The notes beneath the pieces were generated by a model. That model searched no databases. It saw nothing but the letters and a program-made list of their open reading frames with translations, and was not told the DNA's origin. Both the position numbers and the translations under genes were made by a program. From Lucinisca nassula (taxonomy: Eukaryota; Mollusca; Bivalvia; Lucinida; Lucinidae), in assembly GCA_963580285.1 (NCBI GenBank), contig OY757013.1, forward strand, positions 132,057,027-132,121,026: a DNA stretch of 64,000 nucleotides. Reading direction: 5' to 3'. Below, in pieces: positions 55,301 to 59,209 of the stretch. Position 1 is the stretch's first letter, and each line of letters begins with the position of its first letter.

Positions 55301-56593
55301 TTTCTTATTTCCCTCTGAACTTTTTATTTTGCAGAAATTTGTTGCACACAAGACCCAGGTCAATACCTCCAATGTCAATGTCATACTTAGAGGTCAAAAA
55401 GTGGGGATACATCTGTGTTTTTGTAGAAAAACAAATTCTAGTTCTCAACACATGTGCTGTGCAAGAGATCCAATTCCATTCCGGAAACACGCCTTTACAA
55501 ATACATCGTAAATTTTACGACCGAAAAAAATGAAAATTTTCAGATGACAAAATGTGATATTTTTCTTATTTCTGCTCAAAACATAGATTATGGCTACTCG
55601 TTAGAACCGCTCGGTATTCTTCGATATAAAAACACGTCTATGTTTTTGAGCAGAAATTAGAAAAATAATGTATAACCCTGCAAACCCCTGTTTTACTATA
55701 TAAATGTGGGGTTAATGGGGGTCAAAATTATATAGGCGTGTTTTCGTGAGGCATTGCACTCTTCAGCGAAAGAGCAACATTTCGCTCACGGGAAACATGG
55801 GAAAACCTTTCCGCAATTCAATCAAAAGCAAGTTCATTTCTTTGCAATATGAGCCCCGCCAAGCGAATTTGTGTCTTCGAGCATTCCGTCATGACAAATT
55901 TTAACTGCGCATGCCCAGCCATTCAGAGGGGCCAGGGTTATGGCTTTCTGTCTGAAGGTTCCTCTTGATTGACTGCTTGTATGAGCGAGCAGCGAAGTTT
56001 CTGGCTAGACTGCGCGGATGCGCAGGCTCGCCTGAACCTTCGCTGCTCGCATAGGCGATAAGTACCAAAATCGCTTGACGGGGCCCATATTATTACTTTA
56101 ACCCTTATCCCGCTGCATAATTAAGTTAGCCACACCCATTTCTGGCTTTGAACCAATCAGATTACTTGATGTAATTTATAGCTGCAAATTCATAAACCGG
56201 ATGTCAAACATTGTAGATCCTGATCAGATGGCTTCTTCAGAAGCCATCTGATCTGGATCTTCACTGTTTGCAAAGGTAGGGGTTGTCAAGAACAGCAGGA
56301 TAAAGGTTAAATGATACTTTGCACTCGTTCATACCATTAGAGAAAACCACAATTTCTTACAAAGACCATGACTAGATAATCATTACAAACCTTCATTCCA
56401 CAGGCTGCCAGGGCTGGTGCAAGAACAAGACTGACTTTATCCCCCACCCCTCCTGTACTATGTTTATCCACAATGGATCCTTTCCATTCTTCAGGCCAAT
56501 CCAGAACCTCGCCAGAGTGTGTCATGGCACGTGTAAGATGTGTTGTCTCCTCGTTGTTGAGGTCGTTCACAAAAATCGCCATGAGCATAGCAC
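22705..56593 (-). CDS. TYMP: Thymidine phosphorylase gene, 5'-incomplete, seven exons
   Basis: Thymidine phosphorylase cleaves thymidine (and deoxyuridine) with phosphate to the free base and 2-deoxyribose-1-phosphate, a cytosolic pyrimidine salvage and catabolism step. Joined exons 56593-56391, 42492-42264, 39901-39783, 36629-36467, 32954-32727, 30980-30840 and 22865-22705 give about 414 residues in one frame. The intron phases are 0, 1, 0, 1, 1, 1 and every border is GT..AG. Visible motifs are [14 protein letters not shown] (phosphate site), [16 protein letters not shown] (family signature), [12 protein letters not shown] and SIISKK (base and sugar contacts), and a C-terminal alpha/beta domain. 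Animal and bacterial family members are about 440-480 residues, so roughly 60 N-terminal residues are missing. The first exon here starts in phase 1, so a further exon exists upstream. Introns run 1.7-13.9 kb and are packed with transposable elements. No frameshift or internal stop is seen, so the gene looks functional. Confidence 0.93.
22869..23147. mobile_element. MITE-Z abutting the last TYMP exon
   Basis: TTAA at 22869-22872 and 23144-23147. The inside matches 4091-4332 in reverse: GCAGATTTTTCCGCCATTTT, CCCTGTCCCACTGAAAAAGG, and the palindrome TTAAAGGAAAGAATTTGC, here with its second half duplicated (22994-23085). The end nearest the exon is diverged. Confidence 0.75.
23187..23325 (+). 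mobile_element. SINE-B, 5' part (split by SINE-A)
   Basis: CTCGGTACCTCAGTCGGGTG A box region, GTTGCGGGTTCTATATCTG, to CCGTTCTCTACCTTC. Continues at 23617-23720. Confidence 0.85.
23326..23616 (+). mobile_element. SINE-A inside SINE-B
   Basis: CCCCGACCATCAGGGCTTGA head to GACGTTAAACTTCAAATC and an A tail. Flanks CTACCTTC and CTACAATTC suggest an imperfect target duplication. Confidence 0.85.
23617..23720 (+). mobile_element. SINE-B, 3' part
   Basis: CGCTGATTCACGAAGGGGTG, GTCAGTTTCTGGCGTAAAA, GCACACCATACTCATGAGTA; the tail is missing. Confidence 0.75.
23749..23842. mobile_element. MITE-X left-end fragment
   Basis: CATTACGCAAACACGCCTATA, then ACCTTTATCGCCGAAAAG, up to GATATTTTTCTTC where LINE sequence begins. 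Confidence 0.8.
23845..24611 (+). pseudogene. CR1/Jockey-like LINE, endonuclease part, broken
   Basis: The plus strand encodes, with stops and frame shifts, an apurinic-like endonuclease domain: [26 protein letters not shown] and VLGDFNF (24146-24166). These are the conserved EEP-domain blocks of non-LTR retrotransposons. The element continues after the T element at 27509, where [15 protein letters not shown] picks up. It sits in the last TYMP intron, in opposite orientation to the gene. Confidence 0.85.
24612..27508. mobile_element. T element: TIR element with tandem ~310-440 bp units
   Basis: Starts CAGTGCTTCAGCTGAAGTGC, followed by ATGACCCGCCAGATGC, and ends TTCTGCGGGTCGTGCAATA. TGCATGACCCGC and GCGGGTCGTGCA form the inverted ends. 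Inside are about eight units starting at CCATATATGG (24672, 24990, 25306, 25747, 26156, 26474, 26788, 27104), with GGCGGCCATTTTGGTCATGT, CCTCGGCGAGGCTATACTAA and, in most, a GACAGACAGACAGA junction. Two unit types alternate. No protein is encoded. It interrupts the LINE. Confidence 0.85.
27509..28043 (+). pseudogene. LINE, start of reverse transcriptase region
   Basis: Encodes [16 protein letters not shown], then after one frame change [38 protein letters not shown] and, further on, a segment up to EWLLANI. This is the linker and fingers region typical of CR1/Jockey-like elements. A 326 bp insertion follows. Confidence 0.85.
28044..28369. mobile_element. 326 bp insertion in the LINE with 13 bp target duplication
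   Basis: TAGCGAACATTTG occurs at 28031-28043 and again at 28370-28382; removing one copy plus the insert restores the LINE reading [20 protein letters not shown]. The insert has a (GA)n tract. On the minus strand it has a splice-acceptor-like TTTTATTTCCAG, a short open stretch [19 protein letters not shown] with a stop, and AATAAA 13 nt before its end. No tRNA boxes or poly(A) tail. Class unknown. Confidence 0.85.
28230..28297. repeat. (GA)n microsatellite
   Basis: About 34 uninterrupted GA units within the 326 bp insertion. Confidence 0.97.
28370..29640 (+). pseudogene. LINE, rest of reverse transcriptase and 3' end
   Basis: [18 protein letters not shown] (RT block) is followed by an internal deletion, [18 protein letters not shown], a ruined FADD site near 28748, [20 protein letters not shown] (29 kb), and [20 protein letters not shown] ending in [18 protein letters not shown] sequence. 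These last blocks are typical of the C-terminus of CR1/Jockey-like pol. Many stops: inactive. Confidence 0.85.
29735..29944. repeat. Repeated TTTAAACC / GGTTTGAA motifs
   Basis: CTAGGGTTTGAAAAGTTTAA, ACTTTTAAACCGGGGTTTTA, AAACTTCAAACCCCAGTTTC and similar alternate; the pattern resumes after repeat E at 30430-30495, so E is inserted in it. Confidence 0.65.
29945..30430 (+). mobile_element. Repeat E, long copy
   Basis: ATGATCTGTCTCTGGTCGGG, CATTTCAGTGGTTTCCTGC, AAATTATTTGTCTACATCGC, a C run (30197-30210), AGTGGAATTCGTTTCACTG and on to TTTTTCCCTTTGGTCTCCC. Confidence 0.8.
30540..30588. mobile_element. MITE-P remnant
   Basis: CCGGTCTCGAACAGATTTTC and AACGGAGTTCGGGCC match the inner TIR of P copies. 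Confidence 0.6.
30591..30817. mobile_element. MITE-Q variant beside TYMP exon f
   Basis: TTAA at 30591 then CCCATTGTATACTAGTG; other end CTGCAATGGG followed by TAAA (a worn TTAA). Core GACGCCGC-GTTCT-GCGGCGTC (30732-30752) inside GCAGGCTCTGATCA / TGATCTGAGCCTGC arms. Confidence 0.8.
30840..30980 (-). CDS. TYMP: TYMP exon f, C-terminal domain
   Basis: 141 nt: completes Gly, then [40 protein letters not shown] and GEKIEK plus one base. LGAGR.K..DPI....G is the conserved C-terminal domain motif (GAGR). The acceptor is CCTTGCAG|GT and the donor AAAG|GTAAAA. The intronic side of the donor meets a TTAA-type MITE after 22 bp (30591-30817). Confidence 0.94.
31200..31470. mobile_element. MITE-X, complete
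   Basis: Ends CATTACGAAAACACGCCTATA and TATAGGCGTGTTTTCGTGATG-like. Core 31304-31366. Confidence 0.88.
31805..32112 (+). mobile_element. SINE-B
   Basis: GGATGCGCGTCTGAATTATG, GGTTGCGGGTTTGATTTATG (B box altered), CGCTGATGAAGA repeated twice, tail GTTGACTGGGTCGTTAAACT. Confidence 0.82.
32262..32325. mobile_element. MITE-Q fragment
   Basis: ATACAGTGTAGACCCTGATC then AGACTACTCCTGATCTGCAA; the palindrome is half deleted. Confidence 0.55.
32421..32521 (+). mobile_element. SINE-C, 5'-truncated
   Basis: CCGGGCTTCTCCAGAATTTC, CCGAGGTCCCGTCTCCGTAG, CTTAGCTGTTGGTCAGACG. Confidence 0.8.
32727..32954 (-). CDS. TYMP: TYMP exon e
   Basis: 228 nt: completes Gly, then [60 protein letters not shown] and [15 protein letters not shown] plus one base. 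The L.DG.AL.KF..M...QG motif is typical of the family just before the C-terminal domain. The acceptor is CTATTGCAG|GT and the donor TCAG|GTAAGT, a consensus 5' splice site. A 140 bp segment of the intron 65 bp upstream is repeated at 34076-34209. Confidence 0.95.
33019..33158. repeat. Intron segment repeated at 34076-34209
   Basis: GAGGCACACATTCTTTTCTG and the surrounding 140 bp match 34076-34209 in the same orientation at roughly 85-90% by eye. It lies 65 bp upstream of TYMP exon e. Confidence 0.85.
33722..33795. mobile_element. MITE-Q centre, degenerate
   Basis: ACACAGTGAAGACCCAGACC ... GACGTCTGGTCAGGGTC and TACACTGTTTGC. Confidence 0.65.
33811..34075. mobile_element. MITE-Y, left part (right end at 35103-35138)
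   Basis: CATTGCGATAACACATCCGTG start, core with a duplicated GACCGCCTCATTGAGGCGG centre (33941-33984), then AACCCCAGTTTTTGTATATA. Y sequence breaks off after GTGGGGTTT and its terminus TACGAACTTGTTCACGTGAT resumes at 35118. Confidence 0.8.
34076..34209. repeat. Second copy of the 33019-33158 segment
   Basis: Sits between the MITE-Y break and the hammerhead array, so it entered together with the array or in a separate step. Confidence 0.85.
34446..34499 (+). ncRNA. Type I hammerhead ribozyme 1
   Basis: Core CTGATGAG, stem II GGCC-TTATT-GGCC, GAAAC, a minimal stem III within CTAGCTAG, cleavage after GTC (34488-34490). Stem I pairs TCTG/CAGA and GGTCA/TGGCC across the outside, with an AG bulge. 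All invariant core bases of the hammerhead family are present. Confidence 0.88.
34708..34761 (+). ncRNA. Type I hammerhead ribozyme 2
   Basis: Same core with stem II GGCC-TAATT-GGCC. Stem III loop reads CTAGATAG, a loop change only. In stem I GGGTCA is GCGTCA, weakening one pair. Cleavage site GTC ends at 34752. Confidence 0.85.
34969..35022 (+). ncRNA. Type I hammerhead ribozyme 3
   Basis: Intact core CTGATGAG..CGAAAC and GTC ending at 35013. The 3' side of stem I is TGGTCCGGA rather than TGGCCCAGA; it still pairs with TCTG and GGTCA using G-U pairs. Confidence 0.86.
35103..35138. mobile_element. MITE-Y right terminus
   Basis: TTTATTTTACGAACTTGTTC then ACGTGATG, the end missing from the copy at 33811-34075. 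Confidence 0.8.
35421..35697 (-). mobile_element. SINE-A, near full length
   Basis: TTTGAAGTTTAACGTCCCCC to CATCATGCAGCCCATATAT and AAGCTCCGATGG. Confidence 0.85.
35833..36140 (-). mobile_element. SINE-B, full length
   Basis: TGTTTGTTTGTATGG tail, AACGGCCCAGTCAACACTAC, CCGACCCCGGCAGG and GATTGAGCTACCGAGGCCGG. Confidence 0.87.
36467..36629 (-). CDS. TYMP: TYMP exon d
   Basis: 163 nt encoding [54 protein letters not shown] and the first base of a Gly codon. The ALLTxMDxPLGRxVGNxLE block is a strongly conserved family motif that shapes the active-site floor. The acceptor is TTATTTCTAG|GTT and the donor TTAG|GTACAT. Codons and length agree with the family, with no indel. Confidence 0.95.
37227..37576. 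mobile_element. MITE-P, complete
   Basis: 350 bp, TACAGTGGAACTTCAATGGC to GAAGTTCTACTGTA. Core 37374-37432 is a near-perfect palindrome with GAATCGCCTCGATGAGGCGA at its centre. Confidence 0.88.
37680..37967. mobile_element. MITE-X, complete
   Basis: CATTACGCAAACATGCATGCC start, core 37793-37856, end AAGGCGTGTTTTCGTGATG. Confidence 0.87.
37975..38400 (-). mobile_element. Repeat E (reverse)
   Basis: CAGAGACATCACAGGGAAAG, CTAATGGAAAGATCACTAG, AAAATAAACCGTGACAGAAG, then a G-rich stretch (38218-38250) and GTCCGCATGAAGGCTTCC. Confidence 0.75.
38910..39260. mobile_element. MITE-P, complete (reverse)
   Basis: TACAGTGGAACTTCGATGGC to CGAAGTTCGACTGTA. Core 39055-39118 with near-perfect arms. Confidence 0.88.
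39783..39901 (-). CDS. TYMP: TYMP exon c with active-site SIISKK
   Basis: 119 nt. The first two bases complete a Ser codon with exon b, then [39 protein letters not shown]. In the family the Ser and Lys of the S-I-x-SKK segment contact the base, and [10 protein letters not shown] is the conserved strand and turn after it. The acceptor is TTTGAAAG|CT and the donor ATG|GTATGC, phase 0. This exon is too short for a simple ORF search and was found by following the protein. Confidence 0.95.
40086..40136. repeat. T-rich low-complexity run
   Basis: Almost only T from about 40097 to 40132. Confidence 0.9.
40216..40453. mobile_element. MITE-R, complete
   Basis: Ends GAGCCCCGCCAAGCGAATTT and AAATCGCTTGACGGGGCCC. 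Inner palindrome CGAGCAGCGAAGGTTCTGGC / GCGAGCCTGCG with AACCTTCGCTGCTCG on the other side. Direct match to 55853-56090. Flanks AAAT on both sides suggest a short target duplication. Confidence 0.8.
40993..41165 (-). mobile_element. SINE-B, internally deleted
   Basis: GAGTTTAATGGCCCAGTCAA, CTGACAACTGCGCTTCTTAA, then directly CCTACTGAGCTAGAG. Confidence 0.75.
41277..41730. mobile_element. MITE-P with a foldback fragment inside
   Basis: CAGTCGAACTTAAATGGCTC to GAAGTTCTACTGTA. Between 41360 and 41525 it holds GACGTCGTTAAGGACGTCG..TTTAATCCACTAGTGGATTA, the same sequence as the foldback cluster at 57.9-58.7 kb. Core 41532-41590. Confidence 0.82.
41863..42095. mobile_element. MITE-Z, right end worn
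   Basis: TTAAGTGGAATAGGATCACC start, palindrome GGAAAGAATTTGCACCACCG around 41978-42030, then TTGACATTGTAGACAAAAAT. Confidence 0.75.
42264..42492 (-). CDS. TYMP: TYMP exon b with family signature
   Basis: 229 nt, phase 0 start, encoding [20 protein letters not shown], then a hydrophilic stretch, [15 protein letters not shown] and [17 protein letters not shown]. The [11 protein letters not shown] part is the thymidine/pyrimidine-nucleoside phosphorylase signature. [12 protein letters not shown] carries the Arg that contacts the pyrimidine. The acceptor is TTGGCAG|GT and the donor ACTT|GTAAGA, leaving one base (T) for the next exon. No stop or frameshift. Confidence 0.96.
42580..42862 (+). mobile_element. 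SINE-D, intact
   Basis: GGGTGGTTGGGTGAGGC, CAAGGCAGGCTGTCCTTGTA, a long pyrimidine-rich middle, GGGATACGACACAAAATGAC, tail TCGTTAAACCCAAAACAATC. No tRNA boxes found. 90 bp from TYMP exon b. Confidence 0.75.
42965..43530 (-). mobile_element. Repeat E, longest copy (reverse)
   Basis: AAGTGAAGGCAGTGATCAGG to GGTGGGCCCAACCAGAGACA. It fixes the order of the shorter copies. A short duplication GTATTTCACCGAGGGGCTTA lies at 43243-43289. Confidence 0.8.
43815..44097 (-). mobile_element. SINE-A
   Basis: TTTGTTTGTTTGTTTTTAGG tail, family order to GCATCGTGCAGCCCGATC. Confidence 0.83.
44461..44500. repeat. (GC)n(GT)n and G run
   Basis: GCGCGCGCGCGTGTGTGTGT followed by GGTTGTGGTGGGGGGGG. Confidence 0.95.
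44590..45500. repeat. Tandem repeat G, four ~155-bp units
   Basis: Units carry CAATAACTTTCTTATTTT, TGAAATTACTTGGCAGAAAT, GATGTGTTGCG.GCATGACC, GGTCAAGGTCATACTTAGAG and CCTTTTTCGTGTTTGG. Units begin near 44842, 44999, 45154 and 45310. A short unrelated lead (44600-44830) holds AACATTTGTTTTCGGAAAAA, an inverted repeat. Same family at 54690-55410. No coding frame. Confidence 0.85.
45893..45960. mobile_element. MITE-Q fragment
   Basis: AACAGTTTAGATCTCGATC, GATGCGGCGTCTGATCTGG, CCTGCACTATTTGCC. Confidence 0.6.
46255..46690 (+). mobile_element. Repeat E
   Basis: GTTCCAAGGCGGTTCTTCTG occurs twice (46254 and 46429), with TTCATGCGGACCGAGCAAAT between; ends CCTCCACTTCTATTTTTAAT. Confidence 0.78.
46691..47160. 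other. No gene recognised; (GTT)n tract
   Basis: AT-rich sequence with a (GTT)n microsatellite at 47067-47092. Confidence 0.5.
47165..47403 (-). mobile_element. SINE-A, tail side of an inverted pair
   Basis: GTTAACGTCCCTGTTAACAC to GCATCGTACAACCCAATC and CGATTGACGGGGGC. Confidence 0.78.
47385..47580 (+). mobile_element. SINE-A, head side of an inverted pair
   Basis: Shares the CCCCGATTGACGGGGG junction with the preceding copy, then GAGCTGAAACCGACCG, CCCTGCCCAGACAAAGTG. Confidence 0.7.
47949..48200 (-). mobile_element. tRNA-derived SINE with 16 bp target duplication
   Basis: ACACCCAGCGATCTTT flanks it at 47949-47964 and 48185-48200. On the minus strand it begins CGGGCCTCCGTGGCCTAGTG (A box) and GTAGGTTTGAGCATGGCTC (B box), and ends in GATTGTAAAACAAAACATAA. 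The long exact duplication shows a complete LINE-mobilised insertion. Only copy in the window. Confidence 0.88.
48301..48428. repeat. Tandem 62-64 bp duplication
   Basis: GGTTGGTAACTCGAAGCCAT to GTACTTGAGACATACTTAAG occurs twice, with one base changed. Related inverse sequence (GAGTTACCAACCCC) is at 51317-51332. Confidence 0.88.
48430..49324. other. No gene recognised
   Basis: Single-copy-looking intron sequence of TYMP; the small open frames on the minus strand at 48900-49248 have no family features. Confidence 0.5.
49325..49606 (-). mobile_element. SINE-A, near full length
   Basis: TTGTTTGTTTGATTTGAG tail, GATCCTCTAAGCGGTTTACC, CATCATGCAGCCCATATAT, ATGGGCGGGGGC. Confidence 0.87.
50124..50177. 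repeat. Perfect palindrome, 26 bp arms, 2 nt loop
   Basis: ACAGGTAACCAGACCCCCC then TGACCTT, GA, and the exact inverse of both. No mismatch over 26 pairs. No flanking TIR family found. Confidence 0.95.
50546..50842 (-). mobile_element. SINE-A, full length
   Basis: GTGATTTGAGGTTTAACGTC to CATCATGCAGCCCATATAT and ATGGGCGGGGGCC. Confidence 0.87.
50967..51126 (+). mobile_element. SINE-C, full length
   Basis: AAGCCTCTGTGGTCGAGTGG (A box), GGTCGCAGGTTCGATCCCGG (B box), CTTAGCTGTTGGTGGGACG, tail CACTCACTCACTC. Confidence 0.88.
51364..51665 (-). mobile_element. SINE-B, full length
   Basis: TTTGTTTATTTGTATTTAAC, GGCTCAGTCAACACTGATTT, GTTGCCGACCCCGGTAGG, GCATCCGACTCAGCTAC. Confidence 0.85.
52149..52202 (-). 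ncRNA. Type I hammerhead ribozyme 5, weaker stems
   Basis: The core is intact. Stem II has GGCT-TAATT-GGCC (one G-U pair), and the outer stem I arm is TCTTATGGTCA, losing one outer pair. Confidence 0.82.
52410..52463 (-). ncRNA. Type I hammerhead ribozyme 4
   Basis: Minus strand: TCTGAGGGTCA, CTGATGAG, stem II GGCC-TAATT-GGCC, CGAAAC, CTAGCTAG, GTC, TGGCCCAGA. Base for base the same as the consensus of the first array. Confidence 0.88.
53029..53219. mobile_element. MITE-X, core deleted
   Basis: CATTACGAAAACACGCCTATT to GGCGCGTTTTCGTAATG; only one arm of the core remains (53150-53180). Confidence 0.8.
53222..53450. mobile_element. MITE-Y, decayed
   Basis: CCAAATATAGATTGTCGGTG, TGTACCCCTGTATACCCAAC and the end CACGGACTTGTTGATGTAATG; TTGTTCAGTACA is duplicated (53351 and 53417). 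Confidence 0.65.
53451..54685. other. No gene recognised
   Basis: TYMP intron sequence without recognised repeats, apart from an ATTTTTC-rich run near 54470. Small open frames at 54211-54715 have no family features. Confidence 0.5.
54690..55410. repeat. Tandem repeat G, five units
   Basis: TGAAATTACTTGGCAGAAAT, GGTCAAGGTCATAC and AAGAGGTCAAATGTAAAAAA recur about every 150 bp from 54700 to 55400. Same family as 44590-45500. Confidence 0.85.
55477..55751. mobile_element. MITE-X, core partly replaced
   Basis: CATTCCGGAAACACGCCTTTA start and TATAGGCGTGTTTTCGTGAGG-like end. Core: TACTCGTTAGAACCGC on the left, but the right arm is replaced by TCGGTATTCTTCGATATAAA. Confidence 0.82.
55853..56090. 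mobile_element. MITE-R, complete
   Basis: GAGCCCCGCCAAGCGAATTT to AAATCGCTTGACGGGGCCC; about 95% like 40216-40453 by eye. Confidence 0.82.
56098..56310. mobile_element. MITE-Q, complete
   Basis: TTAA at 56098-56101 and 56307-56310. Ends CCCTTATCCCGCTGCAT and AACAGCAGGATAAAGG. Core CAGATGGCTTCTTCAGAAGC-type palindrome at 56225-56254. Confidence 0.88.
56391..56593 (-). CDS. TYMP: TYMP exon a (first exon found)
   Basis: 203 nt, starting with two bases that complete a Gly codon, then [34 protein letters not shown] and the segment through [11 protein letters not shown]. The [11 protein letters not shown] stretch is the phosphate-binding loop of nucleoside phosphorylase family 3. The acceptor reads CCACTTCAG|GT and the donor AAG|GTTTGT, phase 0. 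The preceding residues expected in the family (the N-terminal helical part ending in a QIG-like motif) are absent, so at least one more 5' exon is needed. A piggyBac-type MITE-Q (56612-56824) ends 18 nt before the exon. Confidence 0.94.
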
Positions 56594-56611
56594 CTGAAGT
56601 GGAGTCAGATC

Positions 56612-56824
56612 TTAACCCTTGTCCTGCTGAGCCCGGATATGCCTTATCTTTGAAACAATGTAGATCCAGATCAGATGGCTTCTGAAGAAGCCATCTGATC
56701 AGGATCTTCATTGTTTGCCATCCAGTTTATGGATTTGTTGCAATAATTTGCATCAAGTAATCTGATTGGCTGATTATCAGTAGTGGGTGTGACACATTTA
56801 AATATTCAGCAGGACAAGGGTTAA
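56612..56824. mobile_element. MITE-Q, complete, next to TYMP exon a
   Basis: TTAA at 56612-56615 and 56821-56824. Ends CCCTTGTCCTGCTGA and TTCAGCAGGACAAGGG match exactly. Opposite internal orientation to 56098-56310. Confidence 0.9.
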
Positions 56825-56857
56825 CACAAACGGAAATAATTCGTCCATTGTCCACAG

Positions 56858-57381
56858 CACGAAAACACGCCTACATCACGCGAACAAGTCCGTGAAATGA
56901 ACATCCCTAAACCAACCTTTATATAGTGAAAATTAGGGTTTACGGGAGTATACTCTATTATTCTTATTTCTGCTCCAAAACAAAGTTGTGGGTACTCGTT
57001 AGAACTGTCTCAATGAGGGGGACCTAATGAGCACGACAACCTATGTTTGCAGTATAAATAAGAAAAATGTCTCGGATTTTCATAAGAAAAGTGGCTATTT
57101 TGAAGATGTGAAAAAATTCACTATGTCGAACGGGTGTGTTTTCTTAATGTATAATTTTGATCAACTTAAACCCCACTTTGATGAAAAATGGGGGTTTACG
57201 GGAGTATACAATTTTCCTTGTTTCTGCTTAAAACATAGTCTGTGGATACTCGGTAGAGGCAGTTATAACGAGTATCCACAGTCTGTTTTGAAAAGGAAGA
57301 TGTAAAGTGTCAATTTTCATCTAATTTTTTTATTATTTTTTGCAAATGTTCAATATATTTGAATAGGTGCGTTTTCGTATT
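56858..57381. mobile_element. MITE-X split by a MITE-Y
   Basis: CACGAAAACACGCCTA (to 56873) and TATAATTTTGATCAAC (from 57148) join to the uninterrupted X consensus without any duplication. Its core (57236-57290) is reduced. Ends GGTGCGTTTTCGTATTG. Confidence 0.83.
56874..57147. mobile_element. MITE-Y inside MITE-X
   Basis: CATCACGCGAACAAGTCCGTG to GGGTGTGTTTTCTTAATG; core 56989-57046 imperfect. The host shows the exact ends of Y: C at the start, G at the end, inserted between A and T. Confidence 0.85.
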
Positions 57382-57406
57382 GACGAGTGCAGACAAGAAA
57401 CATTGT

Positions 57407-57686
57407 CATTACGCAAACACGCCTATACAAATACATTGCCACCTTTATCGCCGAAAAAATGAAAATTATATGATGAAAAATTGTAATATTTTTCTTATTT
57501 CTGCTCAAAATATAGATTGTGGGCACTCCTTAGAACCGCCTCATCGAGGCGGTTCTAACGAGTACCAACAATCTTTATCTTAGAGCAGAAATAACAAAAA
57601 TAAGGTTTACCCCTGCAAACCCCAGTTTTACTATATAAAAGTGGGGTTCAAGGGGGTCAAAATTATATAGGCATGTTTTCGTGATG
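57407..57686. mobile_element. MITE-X, complete
   Basis: CATTACGCAAACACGCCTATA to TATAGGCATGTTTTCGTGATG-like; core 57513-57577. The two flanks have no duplication. Confidence 0.88.
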
Positions 57687-57724
57687 TTAATAAACCCCTT
57701 CATCCCTGTACTTTAAGCAAACCG

Positions 57725-58760
57725 AGAAAAAGAGGATCTTGCATGAGTGTTCATGTATTGTTGAATTTATTAAACGATTTGAGGAAAAGGGATAAAAATG
57801 CGAGGCTTTGCCTAGCATTTTATCCCTTTTCCTCAACGAGTTTAATAAATTCCATAATACATAAACACGAATGCAAGATACTACATTTATTATATGACGT
57901 CGCGTCTGAGAGTGTAATAACGCCATGTAATATTTTCGATAATCCACTAGTGGATTAAATATGCAAACTAGCTAGATACGTCCCGTAACGTTACATGTAC
58001 GACGTTCTTAACGACGTCGCGTTTACTTATGACGGAATATTGATATTTTTGTTAAACAATCGTGAATAAAATGCGTTTTAAATGTCATATGATAAATAGA
58101 ATCTTGCATTCGTCTCATGTATTATTATATTTATTAAACTCGTTGAGGAAAAGGGATAAAATGCTCGGCAAAGCCTCGCATTTTATCCCCTTTCCTTAAC
58201 TCGTTTAATAAATTCAATAATACATGAACACTCATGTAAGATCCTCTATGTATTTAAAACGTATTTAATTCACGATTTTTGTACAAAAAGTCAATATTCC
58301 GCAAATAGCAAACGCGACGTCGTTAATGACGCCGTACATGTAACATTACGGGGCGTATCTACCTAATTTGCATATTACATTCTCAGACGCGAAGTCATAT
58401 GATAAATAGAGGATCTTACATGTGTGTTCATGTATTATTGAATTTATTAAACAAGTTGAGGAAAAGGGATAAAATGCGATTTTATCCCTTTTCCTCAACG
58501 AGTTTAATAAATTCAATAATACATGAGCACGAATGCAAGAATCTATTTATCATATGGCATTCAAAACGCATTTTATTCACGATTGTTTATAAAAATGTCA
58601 ATATTCCGCCATTAGTAAACGCAACGTCGTTAAGGACGCCATACATGTAACGTTACGGGACGTATCTAGCTAATTTGCATATTTAATTCACTAGTGGATT
58701 ATCGAAAATATTACATGACGTTATTACACTCTCAGACGCGACGCCATATGATAAGCATAA
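57725..58760. repeat. Cluster of three foldback palindromes
   Basis: Hairpins at 57728-57895, 58100-58245 and 58405-58550 share AGGAAAAGGGATAAAA... / TTTTATCCCTTTTCCTCAA and flanks GATCTTGCATGAGTGTTCAT. Between them lies GACGTCGTTAAGGACG.. and CGTAACGTTACATGTACG with CCACTAGTGGATTA. The central loops differ (GCGAGGCTTTGCCTAGC, GCTCGGCAAAGCCTCGC, GCGA). Confidence 0.85.
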
Positions 58761-58802
58761 TAACGCATGTTTGTGATAGTAAAGACTGCACCATGATGAG
58801 TG

Positions 58803-58842
58803 TTTTTTTATTATTATTATTATTTTTTTTTTTTTTTTCAAA
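58803..58842. repeat. T/A low-complexity run
   Basis: TTATTATTATTATT then a T run. Confidence 0.9.
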
Positions 58843-58982
58843 AAGTGCTTTTTCATTGACAATTTTACCATTTCTGTATTGCACAAAAGTTTTGGCAGTA
58901 TATTTTTAATGAAAAGCAAGAAATTTGAGGAAATATGAAATTTTAACAATAAATGGTCGGATATGTCTCGCTATCAATTTTA

Positions 58983-59145
58983 GAAGCCACCGTGGTGCAG
59001 TGGTTACGCTACTCGCCTTGTAAACTAGGGGTCGCAGGATCGATCGCGGGCTTCTCCAGATTTTCGGACGAGTCTTTAAACGGCGGGCCCGTCTCCGTAT
59101 GACCTTAGCTGTTGGTGGGGCGTAAAACTCAAACACTCACTCACT
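58983..59145 (+). mobile_element. SINE-C, full length
   Basis: AGCCACCGTGGTGCAGTGG, GGGTCGCAGGATCGATCGCG, CTTAGCTGTTGGTGGGGCG, tail CACTCACTCACTC. Confidence 0.87.
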
Positions 59146-59209
59146 CGCTATCAATTTATGTATGATGTTAAATAGACAAAAGGTTTAACAGTCAATCAAG
59201 GTTTCTCAT

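Noticed and set aside
22705..56593. Bacterial deoA/pdp contamination or recent transfer
   Set aside because: The gene is split by six introns with proper splice sites and has an animal-type C-terminus; a bacterial contig would show no introns.
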